A stretch of 64,000 nucleotides of DNA from Hsuehochloa calcarea (lineage: Eukaryota; Streptophyta; Magnoliopsida; Poales; Poaceae): assembly GCA_036346395.1 (NCBI GenBank), contig CM070594.1, positions 26,383,385 through 26,447,384 of the forward strand. Reading direction: 5' to 3'. The position numbers and the translations under genes were made by a program. Positions 48,847 to 59,900 of the stretch are shown in pieces; within the stretch, counting starts at the first letter, position 1, and every line of letters starts with the position of its first letter. The notes under the pieces were generated by a model that ran no database searches, was not told where the DNA came from, and saw nothing but the letters and a program-made list of their open reading frames with translations.

Positions 48847-50743
48847 TGTAGGACCGGAGGCGACTAGGGGGGGGGGGGTGAATAGGCGCTTTCTAAACTT
48901 TCTCGCCTAAATCAAATTCAACACGAACTTTACTCCTTTAGCTATGAAAGCTAAGAAGATCGATAAGCACACAGTGGAAGCTTTGTGCTTTGAATTCGAT
49001 AACCCCGACAACCACCACGACACAAAAGTGGAGACTTAATCTCAAAGGGTTGATCAGGGCACGGGCGGTCCGACCAGTCTACCAAGGGCGATCGACCGAC
49101 GTTCAACCGTGGATCCGGCCAGGCAACTAAGCGGCGGTCGGACCGGTGGACAGCGGTTCGACCGTGCAGCGATGGTCTGAATATACGGGCGGTTGGACCG
49201 CCGTTAAAACACCGGTCGGACCGGTGGAGTCGATCTTGAAAAATCCTACCCAAATCCAAAACGAAATTTGATCCAACTTTTGATTCGACCAATGAAACTT
49301 GACCAAATTTGAGCACACCTCCCTAATGATATTGGAGACCTATTTCTAGTAGCGATCCTTGGATCGACTTGTAAACAATCTCTCAAGGATTAAACAAAGA
49401 AGTGCACAAACCCTAGAAATATGAAAATCTTTGATTCAAGACTTGCTTGTGGGAATTGATGGTCTAGATGATTCTAGGAGTATTCCCACACATCAAAGCA
49501 AGACAAAATGGGTCAAGAGACCAAGCATAAACCCTTGAATCAAGGAAGCACAAAATTCATTCAAATGAGAGAAGAACACAAAAGGGGAGACAAATGATCT
49601 CACAAGCAAGCATCACAAGATTGATTGATCTCACAAGATGCTTACAAAGCCACTCCAACAAGGAGGAAAAGAGCTCACCCAAGGAGCATACAATCTCTCC
49701 CTCTCTTCCTCTCCAAACCCTAACCCTAGAAAAGGCAAAGGGGAAAACAAATGAAAGCTTCAAGGGGTTTTACATCTCCCCCCTTCTATTTATAGGAGAG
49801 GACTAGGGTTACACATTTGGGACCCACTCACACATGGGACCCACACGCAACATCTGTTGAAGCAATCGCCTGCTTCACCACGTGTAGGTTGATCAGCGGT
49901 TCTCATCGCGTCGCCAAGCCTCTCTTGTCCGAATCCCATCGGAACCTCCCAGAGACTCGCACCAATATCCGCACCGCCTGATCCAACCAGCTGTACCGAA
50001 CCACCCGTTCGATCCATCTTGCCCATCCTGCACCATGCTTGAGTCACACGACCTCACCCGGCATCCATGATCGTTCTGGACCTCGGCTCTCCAAGCGTAG
50101 TCCCGATCCACTCACCGTTGACGTCGTTGACCTGCAAGCCACCTACACAGCAATAGACAAACAAACCGTTTCCGGGAACAAGTTCTTCACAACTTGACCC
50201 ACGTTAGTTCCGCAATGCAATATACATCAATAAAGCATTGATAACTAAACATTAAACACAATCAACATGCATCAATGCGAACTTGGCAAACCTCCAAGTC
50301 ATGCTGGTCGATCAGCCCACAGGCGGTCCGACCGATTTCAGTTTGTCGGACCGCTCCCACAACGGCGGTCAGACCGGTCGAAAAGACTTAGCCAAAATTC
50401 CAGCTTGAAATTCCGAAACCTTCTGGAAATTTCAAACGAATAGAACTTTTGACTGGGAGCTCCAAAAATGATGAAACCACATCCAGGAGACTCCCCTCAC
50501 CTGCCTACACAACCTATTTTTGGCTTAGCTCCAAAAGCCAATTTTAGGTCAGACCGGTCCGACCGCCACCATTGCCGGCCCGGCCAGTCCCACGGCGATC
50601 GATCGCCCACACCACCGGTCAGACCGCCTGTGGTCTGACAGCTTGAAGCAAACCCCGAAAACGCGAGATTTTGCAAACCAACAAAGCCATTGCCAATTGA
50701 CTCATCATCCTGAGATCGTGCACATATCCTCACGATATCCACA
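48847..50743 (-). repeat. S2 5' LTR
   Basis: 1897 bp. A TATA box CTATAAATAG lies at 49786-49795 on the minus strand (changed to CTGTAAATAG in the other LTR). Palindromes CGGTCCGACCG occur at 50324-50334 and 50555-50565 in U3, GGCGGTTGGACCGCC at 49188-49202 and ACCGGTCGGACCGGT at 49211-49225 in U5. A G run near the left end is part of a U5 block shared with S1. Confidence 0.92.
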
Positions 50744-50748
50744 AAGTA

Positions 50749-51485
50749 CCTCGTCGACATCATTCAGGTAGTCGTAGCAATGCGACTTCCTCAGCCACTA
50801 GTCAATCAAATATTTCACCACGTAGAAATCGACACGGCCATAAGTCGCATCGATCCCCTACTCGGAGAAATACATTTCGATTGGCCGATGTTCAAGAAGC
50901 CCCTCGGAGAGGTGATCATTCACCACTTGACAAGGAAATCCGCAACGGATGGAGTACGAGGAGTATTCCCTCGTGAGCCGAGACCTACTACAAGGCAATT
51001 CACCTGTTCTTTGAGTATCGGCGTATCGATCACTGGTGACATTAACCCTTCTTTCCTGCAAAGAAGGCGTCAGGAAGTTATCACCGGATCTTGGGCATTT
51101 CGCCGACCTTGAGCGAGCTCATTGCCACCTCATTTTTCGACCGGTGAACATGGAGAGTTTGATGGATCTCAAAATCCCATCGAATTTCTTCAGATCTATA
51201 CAACAGCTATCCGAGCAGCAGGAGGAGGAGAGCATGTAATGGCAAATTACCTTCCGACTGTGCTTGAAGGATCCGCTCGATCATGGTTATTAAACCAACG
51301 CCTGTAGTCGATCTACTCTTGGCAACACCTCTGTGATCTTCTACAGGCGAATTTCCAAGGCACATACAACCGCCCTGGAAAGGAAGACGACTTGCACGGA
51401 TAAAATGTAACAACAACGAGACTTTGCGTCAATTCATCAAGCGCTTTAGTCGGTTCGTAACTCAATTCGAAATTTCGACTCATCC
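50749..51485 (+). pseudogene. gag: Tat gag, capsid part
   Basis: Gag resumes after S2. The capsid domain (retrotrans_gag type) is visible at 51122-51307: GEFDGSQNPIEFLQIYTTAI and VLEGSARSWLL. A shift near 51305 breaks the frame. Confidence 0.8.
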
Positions 51486-52874
51486 GTGATCGTGGCTTTT
51501 AAGCAAGGAGTCCGTAGTAGAAGGATAACAGAGGATATTGCTTTGAATCCTCCCAACACTGTTGCCGAGCTCTTCGAGATGGCCGATCGATATGCGACTG
51601 CTTCTGAGGCGGTCGAGTGGAACAACACTATTGATCGAGAAACGTACACTCCTCGAGAGCCAGGTGAAGTTGGTAAAGACAAGAAAGCAAAGAAGTCCAA
51701 GAAGAAAATAAAGAGTCAAAAACGACAAACCAGTGGTTTCAAGGAGGTCTTAGTCGTGAAAGATAAAGAGCCCCAAACCACCAAGTCGTACCCTGATCAA
51801 GGCAAAGGTAAGCGCCCTGATCGTAGGAACGACAAACCAAGGTGGTGTCCTTTTCATAAAAAGGAAGGACATGACCTCCGCAACTGCCGAGTTTTCCAAA
51901 GAAAGCTCGAGGACTACTACAACGGCAAAGGGCCACTCCCCACTCTTGAGCAAGTAGGGAATACGAGTGGCCAAAAGTCGTCGGATGATGAAGAGTTGCC
52001 GTTCCAAGATCCGCAACATACTGTAAAGCACATCTACGGAGGATCATCGACATACGAGTCGAAACGACAACTCAAAGCTGCCGGACGAGAGGTAAACTCT
52101 ATAGATGCTCCTCTTGTCAATAACCTACCGAAGTGGTCGGAAGTTACCATTTCTTTCGAGAAGGGTGATTGCCCGATCACTTCGAATCGATCAGGTCGAT
52201 ATCCGATTGTGGTCGAACCCACCATCAACAACTGTCGGGTCAATCGAGTGTTGGTTGATGGTGGCAGTTCCTTGAACATACTATTTACTAATGCCCTGGA
52301 CGAGATGCAAGTACCCAGGACAAAGGTAAGACCGGTACGATACTCTTTTCATGGAATCGTACCGGGGTCTTCGGCCAAACCCATTGGCCAAGTTTCTCTT
52401 CCTTTAACATTTGGCTCACCAAGTAATTTCAGGACAGAGAAAGTCTCCTTTGATGTGGTCGATTTCGATACGGCATATAACGCCATACTCGGACGACCAA
52501 CTTTGGCAAAATTCTTAATGGCTACTCATTATGGGTATCAATGTCTTAAGATGCCAGGTCCCAAAGGAGTAATCACAATTCATTGTGACAAGAAGATGAC
52601 GTATAACTGCGACCGTCGATCCCACGAGATGGTTGGTCAAATACCAACTCGAGACGAAAGTCGACCGACTAGCAAGTCGAAGCCTAAAGCTACACCAAAG
52701 CGAACGACCAAGTCAAAGAGGTTCCTCCGGGCCTTGAGAGAAACCCTCAAGATCGCTCGCATCGGGAGACTTCCGACCCCAAATAGGAAGACACCCTCAT
52801 TACCTTCCTCCGAGCTAACGCAGATGTCTTCGCGTGGAAAGCATCCGGCATGCCCGGAGTCCCCAGGGAGGTGA
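51486..52874 (+). CDS. gag: Tat gag C-terminus and protease, open frame
   Basis: A 462-codon open stretch inside the Gag-Pol region; it has no proper start of its own. In order: capsid end (FKQGVRSRRITEDIALNPPN), a lysine-rich linker, a zinc-finger-like CPFHKKEGHDLRNC (about residues 119-132), a variable linker, then the aspartic protease with VLVDGGSSLNILF (about residues 256-268) and AYNAILGRPTLAKF (about 336-349). The DGGS form of the active site and the ILGRP motif suit Tat-lineage proteases. The frame ends near the start of RT. Confidence 0.85.
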   Translation: MIVAFKQGVRSRRITEDIALNPPNTVAELFEMADRYATASEAVEWNNTIDRETYTPREPGEVGKDKKAKKSKKKIKSQKRQTSGFKEVLVVKDKEPQTTKSYPDQGKGKRPDRRNDKPRWCPFHKKEGHDLRNCRVFQRKLEDYYNGKGPLPTLEQVGNTSGQKSSDDEELPFQDPQHTVKHIYGGSSTYESKRQLKAAGREVNSIDAPLVNNLPKWSEVTISFEKGDCPITSNRSGRYPIVVEPTINNCRVNRVLVDGGSSLNILFTNALDEMQVPRTKVRPVRYSFHGIVPGSSAKPIGQVSLPLTFGSPSNFRTEKVSFDVVDFDTAYNAILGRPTLAKFLMATHYGYQCLKMPGPKGVITIHCDKKMTYNCDRRSHEMVGQIPTRDESRPTSKSKPKATPKRTTKSKRFLRALRETLKIARIGRLPTPNRKTPSLPSSELTQMSSRGKHPACPESPGR

Positions 52875-55871
52875 TCAAGCACAGGCTAGCTTTACGGCCT
52901 GATAAAGTACCAGAAACAAAAATTACGGAGATTTGCCCCGATCGGCGAGATGCTATTAAATCGAGTTGGATAAGCTACTTAAAGCGGGCTTTATAAGAGA
53001 AGTCAACCACCCAGTGGTTGGCTAACCTTGTAATGGTCAAAAGTCAAGCGGCAAATGGCGTATGTGCGTAGACTTTATCGATCTTAATAAAGCTTGTCCA
53101 AAAGATGATTTTCCTTTACCTCGTATCGATCGGTTGGTTGATTCTCTGCGCAGTTGTGAAATATTAAGTTTTTAGACGCATATGCGGATATCACGGATCA
53201 ATATGTGTCTCGAGCGATGAAGAAAAGACCGCATTCATTACACCATTTGGTACCTTTTGCTATGTCAAAATGCCATTTGGTCTAAAGAATGCCGGTGCTT
53301 CGCTTAATGCAATCGACTTTTCATCTCAATTAGGCGGAATCTGGAAGCCTATGTTGATGATCTAGTCGAAAAGCGTTAAGAAATTTAATCATATCACCGA
53401 CCTACAAGAAACATTCGACAATCTCGAAAGCACCGCTTAAAACTTAATCCCGAGAAGTGTGTGTTTGGAATTTCTTGGAAAATTGCTTGGATTCCTAGTA
53501 TCCGAGCGAGGAATCAAGCAAATCTGAAAAATAAAGGCCATCCTCGGATCGTCCTCCAACCACAAAAAGGAAGTCGTAAACTCACTTTGGGTGCATGGCG
53601 GCTTTAAGTCGTTTCATCGCACGACTAGGAGAAAAGGACTACCTTTCTTTAAACTTCTCGGGAGACATGAAGGTTTTGAGTGGTCGAACGAGGCAAACGC
53701 CGCCGAGGATGTCAAGAGGTACCTTCGAGTGCTCTGTTGGTTTCTCCAAAGCGGAAGAGACACTCTTAATTTACCTAGCCGCCACGCCACGAGCGAAGAA
53801 GCGCGATACTAGTCGTAGAACGCGTGGCGCATAACGACCGGTTTACTACGTCGGCGAGTTTTACGGGCCTAAGGAGCGTTACCCTCGTGTCCAAAACTTC
53901 TATATGCCCTCCTCATGACTTGAGGAAATCTGCGGCATTATTTTCAGCGCACAAAATAGGCATCACCGTCCCGAGTTTCCTTTGGGAGCAATCCTCCATA
54001 ATAAGGAAGCAATGGGCGCATGGCAAAATGGTCGGTCGAACTTGGGAGTTCGACCTCCATTCGTGTCGAACGGCCATAAAATCCCGTGATCTTGGCGGAC
54101 TTTGTCGCGAATGGACAAATCTGAACTGCTCAGGGATCCCGATCTGATTCCCACGATCGAGTGGATGATGTACTGGACGGGTCACTTATTTTAAGTGGCT
54201 CGGAAATGAAGGTGGTCTGGTATCTCCTACTAGAGAAACCTTAAAGTATGCCATACAATTAAACTTTCGGCCACTAACAATGTGGCAGTCACGAAGGTTT
54301 GCTAGGCGGCATACAGTGCTGCAAAGCACTCTCGATTAAATCGACTACTCGTGAGAGGAGATTCTCGACTAGTCGTGAATCAAGTTGGGAAAGAGTACCG
54401 GTGCTCTAGCTCGACAATGTCTCGGTACTTATCGAAGTACGTAAGCTAGAAAAGCATTTTTAGGTCTCGAGGTACAATTCATCCTCGAAGGATAATTTCC
54501 TCACGCACCAACTTGCTCGGATGGCTTCTTCCCGATCTACATGCCTAAAAGGAGTTTTCTTGGAGCAACTCCAAAAGCCGTCTCTCGTCGAAGAACCGAG
54601 AGACATCTCCTATTGAGATGGCCTCACTAGACTACGAGGATACGGATGACTCCCATCTACGAGTATCTTCACAAGGGTTTCCGTACCCGAAGATGATCTT
54701 GAGGCAGATCGTTTATCCCGAAAAGCTAAAATGTATACTTTGGTCGAAGGAGTCCTCTACAAACGAGGAACCCAAGGGATACTCATGCGAGGCATTCCGC
54801 AAAAGCGAAGGAATAACACTCCTTCATGATATACGAGTGGCATCTGTGGGACGCATGCTTCCTCTGAACATTGGTCGGTAAAGCCTTTCGACAAGGTTTC
54901 TCTCGCCTCTGACTCTGTCGATGCCAAAGAGGTGGTTAAAAGTGTGTCCAATGCGGTTTCATGGTAGACAGATACACCAACCAGCTCAAGCATTACAAAA
55001 AATACCTCTTTCTTGGCCTTTTGCGACCTGGGGTCTCGATATCCTAGGACCGTTTCCCAAAGCACCAGGAGGTTTCAAATTCCTTTTTGTGGCCATAGAC
55101 ACGTTCACAAAGTGGATCGGCCGAACACATGAATGGGATAACAGCAAGCGAAAAAAGGTTCATGATGAGATGCGTAATTAGCCGATTTGGAGTTCCGAGT
55201 CGGATAATTACAGACAATGGTAAACAATTCGCAAGTGCAAAATTTCAGGAATTTTGCGACGAGTTGGGTACCAAGTTATGCTATGCTTCTGTTGCACATC
55301 CCCAAAGCAACGGGGCGGTCGAACGTGCAAACGGCCAAATAATGCGAGGAATTAAAACCCGAGTCTTGACCCGACTTGTTAGCGCTCGGGGCTTGGGTAC
55401 AAGAATTACCTTCCATATTATGGGCGGTTAAATGCGACCACGGTCGGCGGCAGGAGAAACACCATTCTTTCTAGTGTTCGGAGCCGAAGCCATGCTTCCT
55501 CCGGAGCTAAAATTGCGGTCGACACGAGTTGAAACCTTCAACAACTCCGACCAGGAACAACTTCGAGCAGATGACATTAACCTACTCGAAGAAAGGAGAA
55601 ACATGGCCTTAATCCGTTCAGCAGTCTACCAACAAGCCCTACGCAGATACTACGATCGTAAGGTCTGGCCTCGCAGCCCTTCTTTGTAGGTGACTTGGTG
55701 TTGAGGCTCTGCCAAACCAAGTCTAATCGGAATAAACTTTCTCCCAAGTGGGAAGGTCCTTACACAGTGGTCGAAGTCACTCGGCCAGGGTCGGTACGAC
55801 TAGCAATGGAAGACGGACAGGTTCTCTCAAATTCTTGGAACATCGACCAGTTACGCAAATTCTATGTGTGA
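52866..55871 (+). pseudogene. pol: Tat pol: RT, RNase H, integrase
   Basis: RT: KHRLALRPDK near 52880, FIDLNKACPKDDFPLPRIDR near 53070-53130, TPFGTFCYVKMPFGLKNAGA near 53240-53300 and the catalytic YVDD at 53350-53361. RNase H lies at about 53590-54480, broken. The integrase catalytic core has WGLDILGPFPKAPGG (about 55030-55075), IITDNGKQFAS (about 55200-55235) and NGAVERANGQIM (about 55308-55345), so the DDE residues are present. The C-terminal part ends at TGA 55869-55871. About a dozen frameshifts break it, surprising beside LTRs that differ by only 1.4%. Confidence 0.85.
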
Positions 55872-56918
55872 CCAACCTCTCAGGCAATAAAAGTCCAGGT
55901 TCCTTCTACCTCTTTTGTCTTATTTTTGAGTAGTGCTTTTATAATCTTTCGACTAAGATCCAAAAATGCCCAGTTTTCTTTACACTGGTCGAAAGGCAAG
56001 TAACATCATCTAGTCGAAGTCTCTCTCTCTGCATGTGGTCCCGCCCACTAGAAGGAACTTCCTAGCATCGACTCGTTACTCACTTTTGTTACCAATACAG
56101 AGCTCGTGTTCTATCTAGTCGAAATGTTCTCAAAGCCAACTCTTCCCATCTTAGTTTATTTTTCAGAATTTGAAAAATATTCTAAGTAGAGTGCACTTTC
56201 TTATATTTATTCGACCACCTTTGGTGTACTCGCTTCGTTTTAACCGGTTGAAGGAAGAGATACACCTAGTCGGCCTTTCCTTCTCGCACGTGGTCCCGCC
56301 CACTAGAAGGAACTTCCTAAGCGTTGCTCGCCTCCCACTTTTGCTCTTGGAAAAAACTTATCGAGTCCACTAAAAAGGGCGAACAATTATTAAAGTCCTC
56401 TAAGACGCTTGCTTAACTCAAGTTCTTTGTTCTGGTTCGATTAAACTAGTCGGGGGTGGTCACATCACCTAGTCGAAGCCTTTCCTTTCTGCATGTGGTC
56501 CTGCCCACTAGAAGGAACTTCCTAGTGTCGAGTCGTTTCTACTCTTTCGACCAGTGCTTGACAACCATAACAAAAACTATAAGTTAAACAAACCTCTCTC
56601 TGTTTTCAGAAACCCCATTTCACACACTATTTACTTAGATTGTCTAAACAAGCTAAGCAAATAGTCAGGGGCTAGGATAAAGTTATTAATTTAACTTCAA
56701 TTCTTAGTTTTTCATTCGTTTATTATCTTTTGAGTTACTAACTACTCGACAAGATGATTTTCAGGAAACAAGATGGATCATATATTACTCATCATCAGAA
56801 ACTGTCTGCCTTACAAAGTAGTTACAAGATTACTCTGAAGGGGGAGTGCCTAGCTGCATTTCCTCCGCCACCTTTTGCCAATCGATCGCATTTCCTCAAT
56901 CGCACGACTTGCCTCGAT
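55872..56918 (+). other. Tat region between pol and antisense gene
   Basis: Non-coding. It holds three spaced copies of an 80-bp repeat with core GTGGTCCCGCCCACTAGAAG at 56007-56090, 56262-56343 and 56464-56545. Each includes the palindrome AGGAACTTCCT. It probably includes the 3' end of the antisense transcript. Confidence 0.7.
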
Positions 56919-59900
56919 TCAGATACGAAGTCGGTTTGATTGGTTGCACATTAAAGCGGGGTCTTGAGCTTTAAGTTTCGCCAAAGCATAACTTATCGCA
57001 GCCTTCGATCGCTCCCTTATTGATTCGGCTTGATTAGCCTTCAGAGTGGTCACCATTTCTTGCAAGTTTCTGACTTGTTCCCCAATGGTACTTATGTGAG
57101 CAGCTACAGTATCTTCTCGAGGAGTTCTTCCCTCAGAATGTAGCTCACCAAGTACATTGTTCAGGAGTGTGATGTTGCCTTGAAGACTAGTCTTCATCGA
57201 CTCCATCTCCTGTTGGGTACGAGTCGAAGCCTCGCGAAGTTTCTTGTTTTCGACCACTTGTTCTGAAAAGAATAAAACCGGTCAAACAAAAATAAACTTC
57301 TAGAGGAAGATAACACAAAGATAATTGTAGGTAAAGGCATTTCTTACCTACTAGTTGAGAATCCAATTTCTTGACCTCTTCTTCATGGGAAGCAATGGTT
57401 TCAGCGTGCTTTTTCTCCCATGATCTGATGTCCTCTGCATTCATCTTAGCAATGCGGACGGACTCATTATAGATCAGAGTCTTCTCTTGGATTTCAGCCT
57501 CGAGGCTTCTCAATTCGGCAGCAATTTCTGAACAAGAAATTAGCATTAGAAAATAGAAAATACTCGAAAAAGACGACAGGTAAAGAATCGCTTACCTGTT
57601 ACTCGAGTTCTCAGACCCTCGAGTTCCTGATCCTTGTTCTTGACAATGCGAGAAAACTCCTGAATGACCAAAGCCTTTTCTTCAACTTCGGTTCGGAGCT
57701 TCCGCATCTCATCTTGTTTTCTGGAAAAGAAATGAGAGTTGGGTAAAGGTTAAAGATAAAAGCAGTCTTAAGTTCAGCACTTACTGTTTATTTTTTCTTA
57801 CAATTTTCTAGATGCAGAGATGGCTTCTCGGAGTCTATCCGAGAGGACTATTACTTCGTCCCTTAGCTTTCTCGACTCCTCTTTTTCATAATCGAGTGAG
57901 TTAGCTAAGGTCTTCGTGTCGCTTTTTAGCCTACAGAGGATAAAAATGAAGATAAACATCAGCCGATTGGTTGCAAGTCCTTCTACAACCACCGACCTAG
58001 TCGTAAGTTTTTCTACGACTATGTCATGGTCGTAAGTCTTTCTACGACCACTTCCTGGTCATAAGTAGCCGTAAGCTCTTTGCGACCAATACTTTGTCAT
58101 GAGTTTTTCCATGACAACTCTCGTAAACACTATACGAGTAGTCAAGTCGAAAACGACTATGAATAACAGTGACTTACCATCTCTCTGCCTGTATGCAGAG
58201 TTCTTCCTTCTCTTGTCGTAGCTCTAAAAGTTGTCGATGATACTCACCGACAACGGCAATTTGCTCTAGAGCTTTCTGCAAGAAGAAGATAGTGAGAAGA
58301 AAGGGAAAGCCACTTATATAAGTATTCTGCAAAAATACTCACATTCATGGTCGACGTAGCGAAGGTCGAGTACACCAACTCCGGGTTCTGCAGCTTGTCT
58401 ATCCTCGCGACTTTATCCCACCACACCTCCTCAAGGTGCTCATTATCGAAGGTATCTCCTCAATTTGGAATATCCTTGGGATGGAGGACTCGGTCGCGAG
58501 ATCGGTAAGCAGCAGACCCTATGACGGAAGCAGGTCCAAAGAAGTCAGCACAGAAGTTGAAATATTCTTCATCCTCTGATTCTGTAGCTGTACTTGCTCT
58601 TTGGACACCGAAAGGAATGTCTACCACGACTTTCTTTCCGGCACGGTGTACAGAGTCATCCTCACCTTGACCAGAGGCTTTTGCAGCTGCCTCTGTGGTC
58701 TCTACAACCATTTCAGAGGTCGTAGCTACCCTTTCAGTGGTCGTAGCTACGACCTCGAGTCGAGTTGCCTCTCGGTGGTCGTAGCTACGACCTCGTGATC
58801 AGAGCTACAACCTCAGCAGTTGAAGAAACCACTTCGGGAGCCACATGGGTCAAGGGAGATCCTTCAACCACTTCCATTATTACCTCTCCCGCTACTGAAG
58901 AGGTGACAATGGGCTTCTCAACTAAGCATTCTGAAATAAGGAGTTGGACCGAATAAAGAAAAGCAAATCAAGGTTGTGAAAAGGAAAAAGGTAAATGTTA
59001 TTCTTACACTTTAGTACATTTCACATACCTCTGTACCCTGGTCTTAACCAGGAATTTAGGAGCAATCCTCCCAACGGAGGATTTCTTCTTCTCCACGACC
59101 ACGTCTGGTCGAGGTTCAACAATTGGCCCAGCTACGACCACGTCCTCGTAGAGTTTGAACAGAACCGTGGCTCGGTCTCTGGTTCTCGGATGGCCGAGAT
59201 CGGTCTCGACCATTCCAAGAGCGACACTACCCTCGATTGCAGTTGTGCTTTGAGCAAAGATCGTCCTTCATAAAAGATATAAAATCTTTCCAGATCTCCT
59301 TTTCCAGTTGCTTAACAAAACTAGGAGTGGCAGCAACTGCGAAAGATTCCTTGTCATAATAGAATGGTACCTTAGCCTTGCGAGGTTTGCGCTTAAGAGA
59401 TTCAGCTGCTTCAACCTCCTCGACTTCGATAGCTGCAGCCTCGGCTTCAGTTATACCTATGGTCGCCGCAGTTTTGTAGAGGGTCCGGTCGAAGACGAGC
59501 TCGAGCTTGCTCCTCCCTTGTCGGCAGATTTTACAAGTCGACGTCTCTTAGAGGGAGGAGCCGAGCCTTTGTCTTTCGACAACCCTGCGCCAATGGTCAT
59601 CAGGGCGACTTCCTCGTCGTCCTGACGATTTTCCATGCCTACTTTCTGTAAAGCAAAATAGAAAAAGAAGAATCATTGATCAGTCGTAAGTTTTTCTACG
59701 ACCAGTTCCAAGTCGTAAGTTTTTCTACGACACTTTCTTGATCGTAAGATATTCTACGATCACTACTAGTTGTAAGTTCTTCTACAACTATAAAGTCCTA
59801 AAGAAAAAATCAACTTTTTAATTACCTTTAGGCGCTCTATCTTTTCATCTGCGGACAAAGCCGCAATGATTCGAGGAACCGCCACTCGGAGTGGCGGAGA

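Larger units (their letters stand above)
42833..50743 (-). mobile_element. SIRE-like gag-only element S2 (TR-GAG type), nested in Tat gag
   Basis: Two LTRs of about 1.9 kb (42833-44704 and 48847-50743), perfect target duplication AAGTA at 42828-42832 and 50744-50748, primer site and polypurine tract. The internal 4.1 kb holds a long gag and a 3' non-coding region but no protease, integrase, RT or RNase H. That makes it non-autonomous, of the TR-GAG kind described in plants. Its gag is in better shape than that of S1. It would need enzymes from a full SIRE-like partner. Confidence 0.9.
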
